This document shows positions 5,602 through 5,791 of a stretch of DNA of 5,791 nucleotides, piece after piece (position 1 is the first letter of the stretch; the number at the start of each line of letters is the position of its first letter). The position numbers and the translations under genes were made by a program. The stretch spans positions 1 through 5,791 of the forward strand of contig URZD01000139.1 of NCBI GenBank assembly GCA_900552305.1. Direction: 5' to 3'. The notes under the pieces were generated by a model that had not been told where the DNA came from, ran no database searches, and saw only the letters and a list, made by a program, of their open reading frames with translations. This stretch comes from an uncultured Eubacteriales bacterium (GTDB taxonomy: Bacteria > Bacillota > Clostridia > Monoglobales > Monoglobaceae).

Positions 5602-5791
5602 ATGTTTTTCGATAAACTAAACGAATATATAGTTATTGTCGGCTGCACGGGCAGGGAGCTTGCGGAGCTTTCCGGCATATCCGCGCCGACAATAAGCCGT
5701 TACCGCTCCGGCGAGCGCACGCCCAAACCCGGCTCGGAGGATTTGCGGCGGCTTTGCCGCGGCATTTGTGCCGCGGACAGCGCGCACCGAC
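5602..5791 (+). CDS. Helix-turn-helix (Cro/C1-type) protein, 3' end outside the window
   Basis: Sixty-three codons are visible before the right edge cuts the gene. The start ATG has a strong AAGGGGG ribosome binding site (5588-5593) eight bases upstream. The N-terminal part reads MFFDKLNEYIVIVG and then a helix-turn-helix: GRELAELSGIS (17-27), APTISRYRSGER (28-39), TPKPG. This matches the XRE/Cro-C1 DNA-binding fold, with the recognition helix around PTISRYRSG. The remaining RRLCRGICAAD looks like the next helix of the fold. What follows is unknown: it may be a small repressor or the N terminus of a larger protein. It is transcribed away from the SLH-LRR operon, so control of that operon is plausible. 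From about codon 14 the DNA is roughly 69% GC, well above the AT-rich genes beside it, which may mark transfer or simply codon bias. Confidence 0.82.
   Translation, partial: MFFDKLNEYIVIVGCTGRELAELSGISAPTISRYRSGERTPKPGSEDLRRLCRGICAADSAHR

Overview
The window looks like chromosomal DNA of an anaerobic Gram-positive bacterium, most likely a Clostridia member of the Bacillota. The evidence is the gene order rplS-lepB-rbgA-rnhB-yraN (a Firmicutes housekeeping cluster), strong AGGAGG-type ribosome binding sites, sigma-A-like promoters, an S-layer-homology (SLH) protein and a BspA-type leucine-rich repeat (LRR) secreted protein of a kind common in gut Clostridia. No genus can be named from the sequence.

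Positions 1-3225, minus strand, hold housekeeping genes. In transcription order they are a strong rplS promoter and 5' leader, rplS (ribosomal protein L19), a hairpin terminator or attenuator, lepB (type I signal peptidase), rbgA/ylqF (50S assembly GTPase), a long hairpin terminator, rnhB (RNase HII) and the 5' two thirds of yraN (UPF0102, nuclease-like fold), which runs off the left edge. rnhB and yraN overlap by four bases (ATGA). Together the genes serve ribosome building, protein export and DNA/RNA hygiene. The usual upstream partner trmD is not next to rplS here.

Positions 3297-5439, minus strand, form an accessory two-gene cell-surface operon. A 123-residue SLH-type protein comes first; its signal peptide start appears joined directly to the middle of an SLH repeat, which suggests an internally deleted remnant. 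Nineteen bases later comes a 583-residue secreted BspA-type LRR protein with about 13 repeats and a separate C-terminal domain.

Positions 5440-5601 are a divergent control region with a 9-bp inverted repeat, a 17-base direct repeat 31 bp apart and candidate promoters in both directions. Position 5602 onward, plus strand, is the start of a helix-turn-helix protein that runs off the right edge; its composition jumps to about 69% GC. The possible regulator and its divergent surface operon are the least ordinary part of the window. I see no mobile element, CRISPR array, rRNA or tRNA.
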